Shown in pieces: positions 54,601-64,000 of a stretch of 64,000 nucleotides of DNA. This DNA comes from Neelides folsomi (Eukaryota; Arthropoda; Collembola; Neelipleona; Neelidae). The position numbers were made by a program, and so were the translations under genes. The stretch is from contig JAQGBZ010000030.1 of NCBI GenBank assembly GCA_034687125.1, positions 124,001 through 188,000 of the forward strand, given 5' to 3'. A model generated the notes under the pieces. That model saw nothing but the letters and a program-made list of their open reading frames with translations. It was not told the DNA's origin and ran no database searches. Position 1 is the first letter of the stretch. Each line of letters begins with the position of its first letter.

Positions 54601-56347
54601 TATCGTGATGGATTTGACAATCTGCATTTAAAGCTTAATCAATTGAGTAGATTAATTGAGGTGATTTAATAAATTAATTAGATAAAACATCATTTGTTAA
54701 AGAATGCCGACTTATGTATTTAAATTATTTGTCAATTAGGATCAAATTCCAGAACTTTGGACGCATTTTGTAGAATTAGGAATTGAAACTCATATGGTAA
54801 GGAATAATCAAACGCTAACTAACAATAAGATATTTAATGTAATGTCTCTTTATGTATTGAAGTGAATTATTATTGATCATTTTTCTTTAATTTAGTTTGC
54901 ATCCCAGTGGTTTCTGACTCTTTATACAGCAAAGTTTCCATTAAATTTTGTATTCCGAGTGATTGACTTATTTTTATTGGATGGAATGAAGACCCTTTTT
55001 CAAATCGCCATTGGACTTCTTTCGGTATAATTCAATTTAAAACAATAATGATCATTGAGTTTAAATTAAAAAGTAATTTTTTCATAATAAAAATAAATAA
55101 TATTACAGAGCTCTCGAAAGGATTTACTTGTTCTCGATTTCGAAGGCATTCTCAAATACTTCCGTGTGGTTCTACCTAAGAAATACAAAAATCCAGAGAA
55201 TACTTCCAATTTTTTCAAATCTGCCATTCTCATCAAAGTGAAGAAAATTGCTAAATATGAAGCAGAATATTTAGCAATCAAAGAGCAAGAAAAGAACTAC
55301 GTTGATCCGCTAACGAAAATGACGCGAGAGTACAAAAGGCTGATGGAAGAAGTTATTCAATATGAATATCTCATTACCAATTTGGTTCTTGGAAAAGCCT
55401 CAGCTGACGAAGTTGCTGTTAGTCTTTTAGAGGAGCTTAATAGAACAAAATTGACATTGAAAGAAATGGAGGATTTCAATATAAGACTTAAAGAAGAAAC
55501 AAATTCGGTAAGCAGGCGTTCAGTTTAATTTAAATGATGAATATTATTAAAAATATTATTTGATATTGGACAGTTATTGACGATTCGACGATTGAGAATA
55601 ATTACAATTAATTTTTTAATTTAAAATTGAAATGGTGTAATTCCAGGTCAAAGAAATATTTCAAAGAGAAGTTAAACAATATGACGCTGAAGGTGTAAAG
55701 AAATCAAACATTATATCAGAATACAAAAAGGTTCATTTTACATAATAAATACTATTAAATTAATGTAGAGTTTGTTAATAAAATATAAATTAAATAACTT
55801 AATTGTAATTGTAATTCTTCAATTAAAATTACTTGTTTATCATAATTTATTTTATAACGAATATTTTCAGATCTGTTCAAAATTAAGCAGTAGATTAGAG
55901 GAAGAGCAACAAGTTGCAAAAGAAAAAATTCTCTTCTTTCAATCTAATCTTTGTCAAAATTGTGCGAGTTTCGTTTCCACTGCAATGACATTAGCTGGAG
56001 AGAAAATGGCAAGTGGTGACAGCGGATCTCCAGCAAATGACTTAAGCCCATCTGGCACTTCGTCACCAAATTCTGGTCCGACGTCGGCCAACGATTATTT
56101 GATTCAACCTCTTGAGAGCGAGTTGGCTAAGACGAAGATTGCCCTTGCTGAGGCTGAATGTCGGAACGATGATTTGAGCCATCAACTTCAAATGGCTCTC
56201 GCTGAGTTGGAGTCGATTAAAAAAGATGCGAGTGGGCCGACATGGCTTTGGAAAAATCTCTCATTTAACAAAGACGTCAAGAGAACATCATCAGTGGAAT
56301 ATGAACCAACACCCAATGCAAATATCAATCCATCAAGTAATTGTTAA
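51610..56347 (+). CDS. RabGAP1: Rab GTPase-activating protein 1 (RABGAP1/TBC1D11 type), complete
   Basis: Stimulates GTP hydrolysis by Rab GTPases in membrane traffic. 17 coding exons: 51610-51930, 52019-52134, 52263-52446, 52516-52713, 52812-52986, 53074-53249, 53378-53509, 53611-53776, 53870-54028, 54104-54277, 54366-54469, 54535-54660, 54740-54796, 54896-55024, 55109-55507, 55647-55730, 55871-56347. All phases agree; product 1058 residues, close to human RABGAP1 (1069). Order: PTB domain about 95-225 (VSYLGAATIK, GLSNTPDAACFAFTC), kinesin-like DUF3694 about 258-390 (FEVSLEIREDDGK, KCFGLLLSPGRHVRNSDM), TBC domain about 540-750, then coiled coil. Both catalytic fingers are intact: IILRDINRTF with Arg about 586 and GYCQG with Gln about 623. 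The C-terminus keeps the paralogue signature ELAKTKIALAEAECRNDDL. The start is the first ATG and matches the expected length upstream of the PTB domain. Confidence 0.96.
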
Positions 56348-57028
56348 GTATCCATAATGCTTACATAACCTGTTAGCTTTTAGATTATTAATAAGGACGT
56401 ACTAACAAATATATTATGTAAGTATGTATATTTCGTGTATTTATTACATATTTCGTGTATTTATTATATTTATTTATCGAGTTTAATCATTGTGCTAATA
56501 ATGTATTGATTCACTTATTAATTTAATTTCAATTTCGCGTATTATCGTTACTTACATATCTGTATGTATAATTTACATTTAAATACAATATATATGTTCG
56601 ATTTTAATTAATATAAAATTGAAACTCTATATTAAATACAATTTAAACGCTTATGAAATTGATACATCACAATTGTAAGATTGATTTTATAATTTAGATT
56701 AAAATAAACTTTAATTTGTTCGATTTTCTGTTTCATTTATTATTCATACCTATATCAATAAATAATGTATTTAACTTGTTTACTCCTTAGTCTAGACTTT
56801 TAAACAATTGATATTGGCATCACATGTACTTTCAATTGTCAAAGTTTTAACCTCTTGACTTTAGGTCAAAGTCTATCATAGAGAGAAGATAAATACTATG
56901 TAATGTATAATACAACATTTTAATTGTTATTCCTTGGTTGACAGATAAAATACATAATAATTGTACGAGTATTAGTATACATAATGGTAATGGTATATTG
57001 CTGTATGGTCTCAGCATGTTTTCGAGAA
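56348..57028. other. RabGAP1 3' UTR/flank
   Basis: AT-rich, no coding sequence recognised. It ends at the TA target site of the pogo-like element. Confidence 0.5.
56703..56708 (+). terminator. Candidate polyadenylation signal for RabGAP1
   Basis: AATAAA about 355 bp downstream of the stop codon on the coding strand. In DNA this AT-rich such hexamers are frequent, so the assignment is tentative. Confidence 0.3.
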
Positions 57029-57030
57029 TA
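57029..57030. repeat. Left TA target-site duplication of the pogo-like element
   Basis: TA directly before the left terminal CCGTAAAG; the matching TA is at 58108-58109 after the right terminus. Confidence 0.8.
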
Positions 57031-58107
57031 CCGTAAAGCATCGATATTTGTCCGGGTATCTAATTATATCCGGTATCGAAATATGTCCAGGAGTGAGACA
57101 TGAGATTTTAAAAGATGTCCGGGTATTAAATTATGTCCGGGTCTAATAAAAATATGCGCTAATTTTTAACACATACTATTATCACAACGGCCAATTTCTT
57201 TAAAATTCATTTTAAAATTCTTTCCATATTAATTTAAAATGCCACGAAGGCAATTTAGCATTTCATTTAAACTAAATGTTTTTAAGTATGCTGAAACTCA
57301 TAGTAGTGAGAGTACAGCTAAACATTTTAACATTGAAGCGAAAAGCGCCAGAAAGCAGAAATTAGAACTTGATCTTACATATTTAATTAATATTTAGAAA
57401 AACTTGGAAAAGGAGGAAAAAAAGAGAAACAATTTGGATGGAGGAGGTAGAAAGCCCCTTTGTGAAGATTTTGAGAACGAGATTTTCGATTGGGTAATTT
57501 CAAAAAGTAAAAATGAACGTGTTACTCGTAAAATGATCGCAAGTTATGCATTAAATTTGTACGAGTACAACAAAGGAGAAAAACCATTTAAAGCAAGTAA
57601 ATTTTGGATCGAAAAATTTATTAGAAGAACACGATTATCACTTCGTCGAGGGACAACATCATCTCAAAAAGATCCTAATGATCTTATTCCAAAATTGGTT
57701 TACTTCGTTGGATACACTTCTCAATTAAAGCAGAAATATCAATTAAATGATGAAGATATTGTTGTTATGGACGAAACCGGAGTTTGGTTTGACATGCTCG
57801 GAAATGTCACTGTTGAGAAAAAAGGAGCAAAGGAGGTGTGCTTGAAATCCACCGGCAACGAAAAAAGTCATTTGACTGTGGCATTGGCTGCTAGAGGAGA
57901 TGCAACGAAGTTGAAACCATTCATTATTTTTAAAGGTAAATATTATTGATTAATTTTATAAACCTTTGCCCATTTTAAAACAAACTATTTTGTCTAACTT
58001 TATTTAAATATGTCCGGGTATTGAATTATATCCGGTATCGATATATATCCGGGGGTTTAGGGTTAAGTTTTGAAAGATATCCCGGGACAAATATCGATGC
58101 TTTACGG
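57031..58107 (+). mobile_element. Pogo/Tigger-like DNA transposon, decayed and internally deleted
   Basis: Both ends read CCGTAAAGCATCGATATTTG followed by TCC, in inverted orientation (57031 rightward, 58107 leftward), and are flanked by TA (57029-57030 and 58108-58109). TA target duplication is the rule for Tc1/mariner-pogo elements. Inside is a broken plus-strand transposase. Besides the inverted termini, about 45 bp of near-identical sequence (TCCGGGTAT, then AATTATATCCGGTATCGA) occurs in direct orientation just inside both ends (about 57050-57085 and 58014-58050). At about 1.08 kb the element is shorter than an autonomous pogo. The C-terminal transposase region is missing between 57950 and 58000, so this copy cannot be autonomous. 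Confidence 0.9.
57239..57949 (+). pseudogene. Broken pogo/Tigger-family transposase (DDE, CENP-B-like)
   Basis: An ATG at 57239 begins MPRRQFSISFKLNVFKYAET, a typical pogo/Tigger N-terminal helix-turn-helix. The same frame is broken by TAG at 57395-57397 and then continues with GGGRKPLCEDFENEIFDWV (the CENP-B-type second DNA-binding domain) and the start of the DDE catalytic domain, VVMDETGVWFDM, then EKSHLTVALAARGDATKLKP and FIIFKGK. The first catalytic Asp is in VVMDET. The frame stops at 57949, before the second and third acidic residues, so the catalytic core is incomplete. Both the stop and the truncation show an inactive copy. Confidence 0.9.
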
Positions 58108-58109
58108 TA

Positions 58110-58818
58110 TTACTTTTGAATATAATTTTGCAATGTGACAATGTGTTTTATGAACATTAATTTTATCTAATCTTTATAAAATGCATTACAGTTTTGCTTA
58201 AATCGACCTATGCGCCTCTTAAATGATACAATCATAATTTGTATATGTTATAAGTTATGACATGTAGCGTAGCTATTATAGCGTTATAAAAATACGAGTG
58301 CTTACCTTATCTAAATGTAAGTACTTTTATTAAGTAAACAAAAGGTAAGCATACATCATACATTTTTAGAGTCAGTGTTCATTCTATAATAGACATCACG
58401 TAATTGTCAGTTTTTAATAGTCATTATTCATTTTATCATTACAGGATATACTTATTTGATAGTGTAGATTTTGAGCATACATTTTGAAGGGAGTATGTAT
58501 AGTTTTGTCCTTGAGTTTTTTTTATCAACAAATGATAAATATATTTAATATGCACTTTGGATATGCGACGGGTTTTATTTTGTAGTCTGAAATTGATTCA
58601 CCGAAAACATTCGAAAGTTAAAACTATCATGAATTTTGGAGATTGTAAATGTTGCGATAATTTTATTATTTTATTATTTTCAACGAGTTCAGTCAAATAA
58701 AATATCCTTTGATTTTATTTGATTTTAATACTCTTACCTCCACAAAAAATATAATTCTCCTCAGTGGTGTTATAGCCAAAATTTTGGCTCTTTTGTAAAG
58801 AAAGAAAATTGTGTAATA
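58110..58818. other. AT-rich spacer upstream of the EcKL gene
   Basis: No coding sequence seen. It should contain the EcKL promoter, but no core promoter element can be assigned. Confidence 0.5.
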
Positions 58819-61049
58819 ATGACGCAGATAAAAGTTCGAAAATTCGAAGAAATTCTTGAAGCAAATGGTATTAAAGATGAAATCAGAAAAGTTGAGGAAG
58901 AAAAAGCAGTTCTCTCATCTGAACATCTTGGAAGTGAATGTGACAATATCACCATTCACTTCATGGACGATTCAAAGCCTCCTCTTTATCTTTTCCTTAA
59001 GAGGCAAAATGAGAATCCTCTTTTGAGAAATTGGTTCATGTTTGAAAAAGAGTCGGTTTTTTATAATAATTTTCTCAGAGATTGTTCTAAATTTTGGGAA
59101 GAGAAACATCAAGTGTAAGTTTATAGAATATTTTTTAAGTTAACTGCAGATTTAATAATCTACAATAATTTATATTACATTATTGCTTAAAACTCTATAC
59201 AATTATCATAAAATATATTTGTGATTTTTAGAGATGATTTTTGCAATTTATTTCCTAAATGCTATAAAGCAAATGAAAATGAGATTGTTTTAGAAAATCT
59301 TCTAAAGAGAGGCTTTACATTAATACCAAAGACTGAAGGACTTGAATTGAGTTATGCAAAGTAAAATCAATGTCTGATTATTTAATTAAACCTTAATTAC
59401 ATTATCTTTCCTCGATACTATAATTTTAATTAGATACTCAAAGTATTTTAGTTGATGACATTATATTTATGCAAAATATGACAAGGATAATATGCTAATG
59501 TGCATGCGTGTGAATTAATTATTTAGATTGACAATGATAAACCTTGCCAAAATCCATGGAACGTCTTATGCTCTCGCGGCAGAAAAAAGTTTGAAACATG
59601 AATTTCCGAAAAGATACTCTTGTTTTAAAGAATACATGATGGTGAAAAAGAGCAGCGTTTTCTTAAGTCCCATGTTTGAAAATAATTTAAAAATCGCTTT
59701 GAAACTCATAAAGGTTACTGTCCAGATATTTTTAAATGAATGGTTGCTTAATTGTTGAATGGATTATTTAAAACGTTAATGACAAATTAATAGGAAAACG
59801 TTCCAGAAGAAGAAACAAAGGATGTAATTGCCAAATTAACTAAACTTCAAGGCAATGTCTTTCACGTCATGTGTGATATTATCAAAGGAGATGAACATTT
59901 CATAAGAGTTGTAAATCATGGAGATTGTTGGAGTAAGCAAAAAAATAAATTTTGAAAATTTCCAATATTTGGCTTATTATGTAATTAAAGTTTAAGCATT
60001 GCCTTTATAGCAAAAATCCATGTTTATTTTCAGGTAATAACCTTCTATTTGTTTTGGATAATGAAACGAAACTTCCCACTAGTCAAATATTTGTCGATTT
60101 TCAAATTGTGCGAATTGGATCTCCAAAGTATGATTATAACTTTTGTATTATTGATTGAATTTTAAGGACGATAAGGGTTCAAGTCCATCAATGGGATTGT
60201 ACATTATAAATATACATATTGCGATTAATTTTAATTTATGTGCTTAAAGGCTTATAAAAATGCATTTAGCTTTATGATAACGATAAAGGGTTATGTATAA
60301 TTATTAAAGTATAGTAAGCATTTGAGTTTAATGAAACAACATCATTATGTAAATTAAATGCCATTCCTTTTTATACAGTCTAGACATAAGCTATTTTCTT
60401 TGGACGAGTGTGAAGGCTGAAGTGAAACGAAGCAATTGGAAAGATCTTCTTCAGGAGTATTTTGATGAATTAAAAAAAATTGTGGAAATGCTCGGGAATA
60501 GTGTTACTTTTACTTTCGATGTAAGTTCACTCTTTAAAATCATTACAATTCATTATCTAATTATGACATTATATTAAGTCATTAATAATTTTAAATTACA
60601 GACATATTTTGTTACTTTTATCTCACTTTTGAAAGTTATCTTGAATAAAACTCAAAATCACGATATATCAATTCACATTGAGATGATTATGAATATTTTA
60701 ATTACCTTCTCTTTTGATTCTATGCGCTATCTAGAATAATAATAAATTTTTAATTGCAATAAACTTTACATTGAAAATTCATTTTTATATTAATGTTTTA
60801 TCCATTTTTTAATTGCAGGACTTTTTGAGCGATTATGCAAGAACGGCCCTTTTTGGATTAATTTTAAGATTGGTTAGCCAAATCAGAGCTGTGGTTGAAC
60901 CTGAAAATTTGGATAGTTGGTCAAGAAATCATCCGGAAAAGGTGAAAGAACTTGTTAAGGAAATTGTGTTAAGCGTGAAGGATTATTTGGATCTTCAAAC
61001 TTTAAGGAAAAATAATCCATTAGAGAGAAAGGACTCTTCAAACTTTTAG
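58819..61049 (+). CDS. EcKL / CHK kinase-like protein (ecdysteroid-kinase-like), complete
   Basis: Predicted small-molecule kinase of the ecdysteroid 22-kinase-like family (related to choline and aminoglycoside kinases). Members phosphorylate ecdysteroids or are proposed to act in detoxification; the substrate here is unknown. Seven exons: 58819-59114, 59232-59360, 59527-59713, 59794-59932, 60034-60127, 60379-60520, 60819-61049. Phases agree; product 405 residues, normal for the family. The N-lobe has PPLYLFLKRQ (likely ATP-site Lys). EIVLENLLKRGF is the family helix. KLTMINLAKIHGTSYAL is the expected stretch before the C-lobe. The catalytic loop is HGDCWSNN (246-253), with its last Ser codon split by an intron. 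The metal-binding Asp is in FVDFQIVR (Asp 272), followed by GSPNLDISYFLW. No signal peptide, so cytosolic. A possible AATAAA lies at 61341-61346. All key motifs are intact, so it is likely active. Confidence 0.92.
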
Positions 61050-62524
61050 CACCATATTAATGTTTAATATTTATAAGTATTATCTTAATATAAGTATTTA
61101 CATATTTATGCATTGTGATTTCTACATGTTGTATTTAATTAAGAATTAATATTCAATTTTAGCTAAAATTATAACAAAGTTTATTTCCTTCATAAATTAA
61201 CATGGGTAAATAGAGGATTAATTGAATAATTATAATCTTATTTAATCATGGGGTCTTATATGTATTTCAAAGGTGTTCACAATTTATACAACACTATCCT
61301 ATTGTTAATCAATACAATTTATCCATTATTGTTTTTTCTTAATAAAATATAAACTAAAAGTTATTTAATCTTACAGTAAAGACAATTAAGCTATATTTGT
61401 ATGAAATCATATTTATGATATAAAATAAAAGAACGAATTTAAATTATTGGTTATTAAATCTACCAAATCACAATAGTTTCAATTGAATGGCATATATACT
61501 AATTATTTGGTTTACTCAATTAAATAATCACGTCATTGATTATAAAGATTAAACCCAATCTACATAATGAATACACTCGAATGTTACTCTACTCTGAATA
61601 TTATATTTCTCTCGATTCATGATCTAAATCTAAATATTTATGCAAAAATGTAACAAATGTAATATTTATACAAGTCATATTTGTTTGGTAAGAGATCAAT
61701 TATTCTTATCGATCTGTTGGAGTTGGAAAGGTAATAAAGGTCTGGTATGTGTCTGGTATATGCAGGTGAGGGGAGTTGTAAATAGCCCCGTCCGTGGTTG
61801 ACAGGTAAGGCTTTGAACTGTTCTACTTTCCCCATTGCATTGATCAAATTGATCATTTTCGTCCATGGTTACCTGTCCATAGAGCCCAATGAGCTCAAGA
61901 ACCAACTCTTTTTCTACCCACAGAAGTCGGTAGAATTACCATTAAATAATATTTCAATAGACGTACTAAACAACATTATATTCATTGTACCATATCAGTC
62001 TGCATTTTTATATTGTAATTAATTCCTAGTAGAGTGTCTAAAAGTTGTGGCAATGTGACACTAAACCTTTTGTTAATTTATATTGAGCCAAAATTTTCTA
62101 AAAGTTAAAAAATTTTTCCAATTCATACAAAATAATAAAAAAGCATAATTCAATCTAACATGAAAGAATCAAATTATTTTATACAGAGTTCTCATGCATA
62201 AAAACATCGTTTTCGACAGGTCTGTGTTTTGAAAAGAAAAGTTTATTTTGAATAAATTCAATAACTCGCAAAAGTAAATTTGAAATGAAATGATCTATGG
62301 CCTCACTTACACGTTACGGGTATGAAAAAGTAAATTTTTATTACATAAACTTTAACTTTAATGTTATAATAATAAATGGCTATAATTACAATTAAAAAGT
62401 ATTATACTAATATAGAAGAATTTATATTTAACATTGTAATCTAAAGATAAATTACCAAAAATATTTTATATACTGATAGAATAAAAAACAATATTAAAGT
62501 ACAAAAAGTAATTTAATTAAATAT
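61050..62524. other. Intergenic region between EcKL and KAP3
   Basis: 1.5 kb, very AT-rich apart from a distinct GC-richer block at about 61700-61930 (listed separately). No gene recognised. Confidence 0.5.
61700..61930. repeat. GC-richer block with short inverted repeats, possible repeat insertion
   Basis: Markedly less AT-rich than its surroundings and open in several frames on both strands. It contains GACAGGTAA (61799) and its complement TTACCTGTC (about 61868), plus a TGATCAAATTGATCA palindrome between them. The minus-strand frames (such as MGKVEQFKALPVNHGRGYLQ) match no family I know. It may be a dispersed-repeat fragment, a relic exon or a structured RNA. Confidence 0.35.
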
Positions 62525-64000
62525 ATGGTTAGAACCCCTGCTGTGACAAGAGCATTTAAAGTAAATCGATTTGAAGCTCATCCGACCAAGAAGGAATTAA
62601 TCATAAGGGGAGAAGTTGTTGCCACATTCGTCAATAAAACCACTGAAAGATTCATCGCACAAGAAACGAGGGTGAGGAGAGAAGAAACTTCAACTTCTAA
62701 ATCAACTTATGTGATTTTAAAATATTTGACCTTTATGTATCAAGAAAGTTAATTTTTATTTTTTAATTTAAGGCGATCTGTGTTTCTGTTTTTAGGATTT
62801 TTACAAATCGGTGAAACTCGAGGGGTTGGGCAAAGGATCAGATGTGATCAGTATTGTGGACGATATATTAAAAGCCTTTCCGTATTTAGAAGAAGCAATT
62901 TTGAGAGATAGCGAAATTGTTGTTAGTTTAATTGAAGAACTCAAATTGAGAACGTTTGAACGGAACGGAGCGCTTTCTCCATTTAAAACCAATGCGTTCG
63001 ATGAGGAAGATGATTTTCTTTCCCCTTTTGAATTACAATTACCAGATTACGTTGAAGACAATTTAGATTTTAACGACGCAGAGACTGATGGTAAAGAAGA
63101 CATTTCATTAGGAAATTTAGAAAATTATGTCGAGTTGCTCTACGAAGAAATTCCTGAGAAAGCCAAAGGAGCAAAACTCATATCAAAATTGATAAGATAT
63201 CCCGAAAACCTCTCACTCGTTTCCCATCATGGTAAATATTTAATAAATATGATTTCCTTGAAATTAATTATCTTTTATCATTCATTATTCAAGATACTAA
63301 CATACCAAGAGTGAATAATCCAACGTTTATATTTTAAATTTTTTTTTGAATTTATACTTTATTTTATTTTTTTCAGAAACGGCTCTTAATGCAATTTTTA
63401 GAACTCTCCGAGAAGATTTTAGGAAATCAATTGTTCTTACTACTTATATTTTAGAAGTTTGTAATTCTTATGCTAAATTCGAAGAATACCATGATATTCT
63501 CATTATTAATAAAATTCGGAGTGTGGCTCTCGACATCATTGAATTTGAATGTGGACGCTATCAAAAATGGTGCTCAGAAGTGGAAAATAAACGTGACATT
63601 GCAGAAGTGGACGTCGCTACATTGAAGCAAAAACATGACTCTCAGAAAGCAAATTCAAAATTGGAGGAATTAACGTTAAAACAAAATCGACTTTTAAAAA
63701 GTAAATTCTCTTTCTTAACAATAATTGAAGTTTTAAGGTACAGTTTAAAAATAATTTCTGTTAACTTTTGACTTTGACCTTTGGTGTTTTATATTTAGAA
63801 AGTAAAAGGCAATTTAAATGATAATTTTGAAAATAATTTTTTATTCATTTCCAGTGGCATTCGATTTATTATCCAATTTATGCCAAGATCTTGAATATCT
63901 CGTTGAGATGTTGAACAAAGGAATGGTGCGATGGTTAGTTGAATCTTTGGATCGAAATGATCAAGATGTCATTAAGAGCTCTGCATCATTGCTCACGAAT
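62525..64000 (+). CDS. Kap3: Kinesin-associated protein 3 (KAP3, kinesin-II accessory subunit), 5' part
   Basis: Non-motor subunit of heterotrimeric kinesin-II, which links the motor to cargo and works in intraflagellar and organelle transport. Four exons: 62525-62671, 62796-63231, 63377-63700 and 63855 to the window end; phases 0, 1 and 1 agree. About 351 residues are encoded. The N-terminus (VNRFEAHPTKKELIIRGEV) matches the KAP3 start; NLENYVELLYEEIPEKAKGA is the hallmark segment (human MDEYIELLYEDIPDKVRGS, from memory). Then follow ETALNAIFRTLREDFRKSI, an armadillo-type helical region, and KQNRLLK joined to MAFDLLSNLCQDLEYLVEML and LVESLDRNDQDV. The ATG at 62525 is the first in frame and fits the family's start. 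The remaining ARM repeats lie beyond the right edge. Confidence 0.94.

Noticed and set aside
60165-60200. GGTTCAAGTCC resembling a tRNA B box
   Set aside because: It lies in an EcKL intron with no A box, acceptor stem or cloverleaf around it.

Overview
The window is eukaryotic nuclear DNA from an ecdysozoan animal, most likely an arthropod (possibly a crustacean; the exact group cannot be told from this sequence). The genes are split by GT-AG introns, so most long open frames are exon fragments or chance frames. The proteins resemble Drosophila closely: a Notch receptor, a Bar-family homeobox of the CG11085/Bari type, a bicarbonate transporter like Drosophila Ndae1, and an EcKL/CHK kinase-like protein, a family enlarged in arthropods and nematodes. 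I assembled gene models by hand by joining exons whose splice phases and family alignments agree.

Layout. Bases 1-35292 (minus strand) hold the 5' half of Notch: eight coding exons covering the signal peptide and EGF repeats 1-14, spread over 35 kb with introns of up to 12.2 kb. The rest of the gene lies off the left edge. Bases 37798-38670 (minus) hold the last two exons of a Bari-type homeobox gene; its first exon was not found. Bases 40584-47871 (minus) hold a complete 21-coding-exon SLC4 sodium-dependent bicarbonate/anion exchanger of 1232 residues. Bases 51610-56347 (plus) hold a complete 17-coding-exon RabGAP1 (TBC1D11-type Rab GTPase-activating protein) of 1058 residues. It is divergent from SLC4 across about 3.7 kb that carries two foldback (MITE-like) elements. 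Bases 57031-58107 hold a decayed pogo/Tigger-like DNA transposon with terminal inverted repeats and a TA target duplication. Bases 58819-61049 (plus) hold a complete seven-exon EcKL kinase-like gene of 405 residues. Bases 62525-64000 (plus) hold the first four exons of the kinesin-II accessory subunit KAP3, which runs off the right edge.

The genes are unrelated housekeeping and developmental loci, not an operon or pathway cluster. Two regimes are visible: a Notch/homeobox part (1 to about 38 kb) with very long introns and locally GC-richer noncoding blocks, and a compact, very AT-rich part (about 40-64 kb) with introns mostly of 60-300 bp. I saw no tRNA, rRNA or CRISPR array. I found no clearly new biological system. 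The most interesting points are the separate Notch signal-peptide exon, loss of O-fucose consensus sites in the N-terminal Notch EGF repeats, the foldback elements between SLC4 and RabGAP1, and the structure of the pogo-like element.
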